Shown piece after piece: positions 7,144 to 9,815 of a stretch of DNA of 9,815 nucleotides. The position numbers and the translations under genes were made by a program. The notes under the pieces were generated by a model. The model was given only the letters and a program-made list of their open reading frames with translations, had not been told where the DNA came from and searched no databases. Every line of letters starts with the position of its first letter. The stretch's first letter is position 1. The DNA lies in the NCBI GenBank assembly GCA_943326825.2, contig CALPUT020000066.1:1-9815 (forward strand). Direction: 5' to 3'. This DNA comes from Chryseobacterium gleum (GTDB taxonomy: Bacteria; Bacteroidota; Bacteroidia; Flavobacteriales_D; Crocinitomicaceae).

Positions 7144-7467
7144 ATGATTAAAAATTGGTTCATATCGATCTGTTTACTTTTATATTTAGGTATAAATGGA
7201 TTGATATTTACCCATTTTCATGAAGAACAATCTTTTAAATGTGATGCTTCTTCTAAACATGAACAACATTATCATGCTAAAGAAATTGAAACTTGTTTTG
7301 TTTGTACCCATCATTTCACGTTAACATTTTCATCTCTTTTTAAAAACAATTTTTTTGAATTTGTATCTCATATCAATCAGTTGATTTTTGGTTACCAATC
7401 TGATTTTACAATTTTTAATAAATCAACTTTATTTCTGCGTGGACCACCATTTGAAATTATTTTTTAG
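7144..7467 (+). CDS. small exported His/CxxC protein with RGPP, downstream of TonB receptor
   Basis: This 107-residue protein mirrors the one encoded at 4408-4722. It has an N-terminal hydrophobic segment (about 5-22) and a His-rich region (H24, H26, C33, H39, H42, H44). CFVC follows (C51, C54) and is itself followed by THH, adding two more potential ligands (H56, H57). LFLRGPP ends the conserved part, with RGPP at residues 99-102, the same positions as in the paralogue. Outside these landmarks identity is low. It begins 2 bases after the receptor stop, so it is almost certainly translated from the same transcript. I infer a periplasmic or membrane-tethered metal-binding accessory to the receptor. 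Alternatively, the CxxC could be a redox motif, although no thioredoxin fold is visible. No named family is assigned with confidence. Confidence 0.78.
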   Translation: MIKNWFISICLLLYLGINGLIFTHFHEEQSFKCDASSKHEQHYHAKEIETCFVCTHHFTLTFSSLFKNNFFEFVSHINQLIFGYQSDFTIFNKSTLFLRGPPFEIIF

Positions 7468-7504
7468 TATCAAAAAGTCAAAAAAAATAATTTAATAAAG
7501 TAAA

Positions 7505-8080
7505 ATGAAAAATATTAAAAGTTTAATAATAATGTCTTCTTTGGCATTAATTGGAATTCAATGTAAAAAAGATGAAGCAGTCGTAACTCCACCAATTCCT
7601 GGAGAAGAATATATGACAACAGTTAAATTGAGATTGGAAAATACAGCTAATCCAAATGATACCATCTGGGCAACATGGAAAGATTTAACTCCAGATGACA
7701 CAAATGCTCCAGATACAACTTTAGCTATAATAAATGTTAAGAAAAACAACTCATACAAATTAGCTGTTTATATCTTAGATGAAACAAAATCACCTGCAGT
7801 AGATATCACACCTGATATTAGAGAAAGAGGGAATTATCATCGTTTTTTCTTAATTCCGACAAGTTCAATCGCAAGTAAAGTGGTGGTTACACCTACAGAT
7901 TATGATTCTAATTCACCAGCATTATATATTGGATTGAATAATTTAGTAACTATTTCTGATACAATTGCTTCAGGAAAATTGGAGGGTATATTAAAACACC
8001 AACCAAATACGAAAGATGGAACTTTAGCTCCTGGATCAACAGATATAGATGTGTTTTTTGAATTTAATATCACGCAATAA
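7505..8080 (+). CDS. probable surface-exposed lipoprotein of the TonB receptor locus
   Basis: The 191-residue product has a lipoprotein-type signal (1-19) ending in GIQC, so Cys20 would be lipidated. Gln just before the Cys is unusual for a lipobox. CKKDE directly after it resembles the flavobacterial lipoprotein export signal (Lys then acidic residues), which suggests display on the cell surface. The mature part is Asp/Thr-rich and mostly beta, with TTVKLRLENT (38-47), NNSYKLAVYILDETKSPAVD (81-100), ITPDIRERGNYHRFF (101-115) and a closing FFEFNIT (184-190). The pattern of a 'Y.l.v.lLdEtksPa.DIT.dI.e...H.FF' core recalls a short Bacteroidota family that databases label 'type 1 periplasmic binding fold superfamily protein'. 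That match is from memory and moderate. It follows the second His/CxxC gene by 37 bases and precedes the barrel gene by 2 bases. A ligand-capture role for the receptor is inferred. Confidence 0.75.
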   Translation: MKNIKSLIIMSSLALIGIQCKKDEAVVTPPIPGEEYMTTVKLRLENTANPNDTIWATWKDLTPDDTNAPDTTLAIINVKKNNSYKLAVYILDETKSPAVDITPDIRERGNYHRFFLIPTSSIASKVVVTPTDYDSNSPALYIGLNNLVTISDTIASGKLEGILKHQPNTKDGTLAPGSTDIDVFFEFNITQ

Positions 8081-8082
8081 TT

Positions 8083-8802
8083 ATGAAAAAGATTGTAATT
8101 TTAGTAAGTATTTTCGTTAGTCAATTTACTTTTTCGCAAACAGAAACAAGCGATAAACCTTCATCTTATATTTTTATTAATGGAGGTTATTCAAAATTAT
8201 TGGGTGATCTAATAAAAACAGATTATACAGATAGTTTATCAGGATTTTCTTCATCAAATGGTTATAATTTTGGTATTGAAGGAGTTTATAGTTTGACAAA
8301 ATATATTGGAATAGGTGGAAGCTTTTCTTTTAGTCAATATGGATCAAATGGATTAGATAGTTTAGCGATAGGTTACATGGAAGATTTTGAGGTGGAATAT
8401 GTGACATTGACTCAAACTGGGAAATATAATTTTTGTACATTCTTGGTTGGGCCATATTTTCAATATCCTTTTGGGAAATTTAGCATTGAAGGAAAATTAA
8501 GAGCAGGTTTACTTGCATCAAAAACTCCTAAATATCAAGTTGATATAGAAGATTTGACGGATGCTACTTTTTATCAAAATTCAGCGAACTCAATTGCTTT
8601 TGCAAGTAATTTTGGTTTAGGATTAAAGTATAACGTATCTGAAAAATTAGGTGTGAAATTGAATGCTGATTACACGATTTCAAAACCAACATTTGAAGTA
8701 GAAAATGTGAATCGTTTGAATAATGCGGGTCGTTTAATTCAAACTTATTCACCATCAATAAGTTATTTGACTTTAAATGTAGGTATTGCTTATAATTTTT
8801 AA
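8083..8802 (+). CDS. outer-membrane beta-barrel protein
   Basis: The 239-residue product has a clear signal peptide (MKKIVILVSIFVSQFTFSQ, cleavage near 19-20) and a mature part made of alternating hydrophobic/polar strands rich in Gly and aromatics: YIFINGGYSKLLG, FGIEGVYSL, IGIGGSFSFSQYG, FLVGPYFQYPF, FGLGLKYNV and LTLNVGIAYNF. It ends in Phe, the usual C-terminal signal for outer-membrane insertion. Size and pattern fit an eight- to ten-stranded porin-like or OmpA-type barrel of the 'outer membrane beta-barrel' class, with no OmpA peptidoglycan-binding domain. It starts 2 bases after the lipoprotein stop, so it is translated in the same operon, and a strong terminator follows within 6 bases of its stop. 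Its role in the inferred uptake system is unknown; it may help display or partner the lipoprotein. Confidence 0.8.
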   Translation: MKKIVILVSIFVSQFTFSQTETSDKPSSYIFINGGYSKLLGDLIKTDYTDSLSGFSSSNGYNFGIEGVYSLTKYIGIGGSFSFSQYGSNGLDSLAIGYMEDFEVEYVTLTQTGKYNFCTFLVGPYFQYPFGKFSIEGKLRAGLLASKTPKYQVDIEDLTDATFYQNSANSIAFASNFGLGLKYNVSEKLGVKLNADYTISKPTFEVENVNRLNNAGRLIQTYSPSISYLTLNVGIAYNF

Positions 8803-8807
8803 TTTAA

Positions 8808-8860
8808 AGAGGGTTGTCCAAATACAAAAACTTTCTTTTTGGACAACCCTTTATTTTTAT
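8808..8860 (+). terminator. strong intrinsic terminator closing the TonB receptor operon
   Basis: AGGGTTGTCCAAA (8810-8822) pairs perfectly with TTTGGACAACCCT (8838-8850) across a 15-base loop, and the stem extends by a G-U and an A-T pair to 8808 and 8852. A T-rich tract (ttatttttat, 8851-8860) follows. The stop codon of the barrel gene is at 8800-8802. This is the clearest regulatory structure in the window. The stem lies only about 10 bases before the next start codon. Confidence 0.92.
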
Positions 8861-8862
8861 TT

Positions 8863-9498
8863 ATGGATAACTTATTAAATATCTTTGTTTTACTATTCCT
8901 TATAAGTTTTCATTCATTTTCACAACGAAAATTGAAAGATGATCGGGATGGAAAAAAATACAAAACGGTTAAAATAGGTGATCAAGTTTGGATGGCTGAA
9001 AATTTAGCTTTCAAAACGGTAAATGGTTCTTGGATTTATAACAATGATTCAAGTTTATTATCAAAAAACGGTTACCTATACAATTGGGAAACAGCTCAAT
9101 CTGTTTGTCCTGTTAATTGGCATTTGCCGAGCAGAGCTGAATTTGATACGCTTATTTCTTATTTAGGAGGAGATGAAATTGCAGGTTCTAAAATGAAAAC
9201 GAATAATATTAATGATTCAATTCATTTAGTTTATGAACAAGTACATAGCTGCAATCATCCAGAAGAAAAGCACGACTTAGTAAAAGTTAATAGCTCAAAA
9301 TTCAATAGTCATTTTGGAGGTGCGATATATTATGGAAATCAATTCGATTATTTGAATCAATATGCATGTTATTGGACATCAACCTCTATCAATGATGGAT
9401 TTGCTATTTATCTTTATTTATTAATTCAAAAATCGAATCTTTTATTTGAAAAAACACTTAAGATAAATGGGTTGAGTGTTCGGTGTATTAAGGATTAA
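8863..9498 (+). CDS. secreted Fib_succ_major (FISUMP) domain protein
   Basis: This 211-residue protein carries the Fibrobacter succinogenes major paralogous domain, common in secreted or surface proteins of Bacteroidota and Fibrobacter; its biochemical function is not established. Landmarks are KYKTVKIGDQVWMAENLAF (32-50), LYNWETAQSVCP (72-83), NWHLPSRAEFDTL (85-97), FGGAIYYGN (151-159), YWTSTS (170-175) and GLSVRCIKD (203-211). The domain Cys residues are C82 and C207, with an additional C130. I chose ATG at 8863 because it yields a clean signal peptide (LLNIFVLLFLISFHSFSQ, cleavage about residue 21) right before the domain. A TTG at 8839 would add eight residues but lies inside the terminator stem. 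There is no room for a promoter between hairpin and start. The gene ends 14 bases before the convergent stop at 9513. Confidence 0.9.
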   Translation: MDNLLNIFVLLFLISFHSFSQRKLKDDRDGKKYKTVKIGDQVWMAENLAFKTVNGSWIYNNDSSLLSKNGYLYNWETAQSVCPVNWHLPSRAEFDTLISYLGGDEIAGSKMKTNNINDSIHLVYEQVHSCNHPEEKHDLVKVNSSKFNSHFGGAIYYGNQFDYLNQYACYWTSTSINDGFAIYLYLLIQKSNLLFEKTLKINGLSVRCIKD

Positions 9499-9512
9499 AT
9501 TTGTAATTTGAA

Positions 9513-9815
9513 TTAATTTTTCACATCAGTAGTAATAACCAGATATTTAGAAATCTTCCAAAACTCAGTAGGATTTTTAATGTTAAGTTTCGTTGTATTT
9601 CCATTTGGAATCAATTCATAAGATGAGATAGGGTGATTGGTAATTAGTTTTACTGATTGCCCTTCTATCATTAATTCTGTTTTGCTTAAACGATTGATTT
9701 CTGTGAAGTATTTTTCATTAAAAGCATCTGATAAATAGATTTTTTTACCGATTCCTAGTACGCCATTTTTCTTTTGAAGTACGTGATTGTCAATCAATTC
9801 TTTTTCGGTTCCATA
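9513..9815 (-). CDS. C-terminal fragment of a leftward gene, conserved Bacteroidota protein of unknown function
   Basis: Only the last 100 codons are inside the window; the frame is open to the right edge, starting with YGTEKELIDN, and stops at 9515-9513. Recognisable pieces are GTEKELIDN, NGVLGIGKKIYLSDAFNEKYF, a segment ending LITNHPISSYEL, and NPTEFWKISKYLVI near the C-terminus. This pattern ('GT+KEL...k.GflGiGK...dfN..yFt.id...L.i.gkkaeLiT.HP..SYEL...f W..SKYLVI') is one I recall from Bacteroidota proteins with an N-terminal signal and coiled coil, sometimes labelled Cbp1-like adhesin. The missing N-terminal part prevents a check. A TTG at 9797 is not taken as a start because coding sequence continues upstream without a break. 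It converges on the Fib_succ_major gene, and no clear shared terminator is seen in the 14-base gap. Confidence 0.75.
   Translation of the reverse strand, partial: YGTEKELIDNHVLQKKNGVLGIGKKIYLSDAFNEKYFTEINRLSKTELMIEGQSVKLITNHPISSYELIPNGNTTKLNIKNPTEFWKISKYLVITTDVKN

Noticed and set aside
7558..7758. Minus-strand open frame inside the lipoprotein gene
   Set aside because: It is antisense to a gene in a tight operon, with no own promoter or domain visible.
8564..8758. Minus-strand open frame inside the beta-barrel gene
   Set aside because: It is antisense to barrel strands and shows no signal or domain.
8839..8862. TTG at 8839 as the start of the FISUMP protein
   Set aside because: It is part of the right arm of the terminator stem and adds residues ahead of an already complete signal peptide; ATG at 8863 fits better.
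9795..9797. TTG at 9797 as the start of the rightmost minus-strand gene
   Set aside because: The frame continues unbroken to the window edge with protein-like sequence, so this is an internal Leu codon of a longer gene.

Overview
This is an AT-rich window (roughly 30% G+C by eye) from a member of the Bacteroidota, most likely a flavobacterium-type organism. The evidence is a TonB-dependent receptor with an N-terminal carboxypeptidase-regulatory-like domain, lipoproteins with Bacteroidota-style signals, a Fibrobacter-succinogenes-major-paralogous-domain protein, and start codons without clear Shine-Dalgarno sequences. Genus cannot be fixed from what is visible. There are no RNA genes, insertion sequences or CRISPR arrays, and no gene-free stretch longer than about 160 bases.

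Left part (1-3252). A cell-wall L,D-transpeptidase lipoprotein is read leftwards and runs off the window just short of its C-terminus. Divergently, a rhomboid intramembrane serine protease and a class IV PLP aminotransferase form a tight two-gene unit. It is followed by an AT-rich spacer holding a regular ladder of AGAC/AGAT motifs that can fold back as a weak terminator. Next comes a compact DEAD-box RNA helicase (3253-4374) with every core motif.

Central part (4408-8802). This is the most interesting region: a five-gene envelope locus on the plus strand. Two small exported proteins, each rich in His, each with one CxxC and each with a C-terminal RGPP, sit on either side of a TonB-dependent receptor. 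They are followed by a probable surface-exposed lipoprotein and an outer-membrane beta-barrel protein. The four genes from the receptor onward are packed with gaps of 2, 37 and 2 bases. A 16-bp palindrome precedes the receptor gene and a strong hairpin terminator closes the locus. I infer an outer-membrane uptake system, most likely for a transition metal such as zinc or copper. The receptor would import, and the small His/Cys proteins could bind or pass on the ligand in the periplasm. The substrate is not demonstrated by sequence alone.

Right part (8863-9815). A secreted Fib_succ_major-domain protein starts only about 10 bases after the terminator stem, which leaves no room for its own promoter after the hairpin. 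Converging on it is the C-terminal 100 codons of a leftward gene that enters from beyond the right edge.
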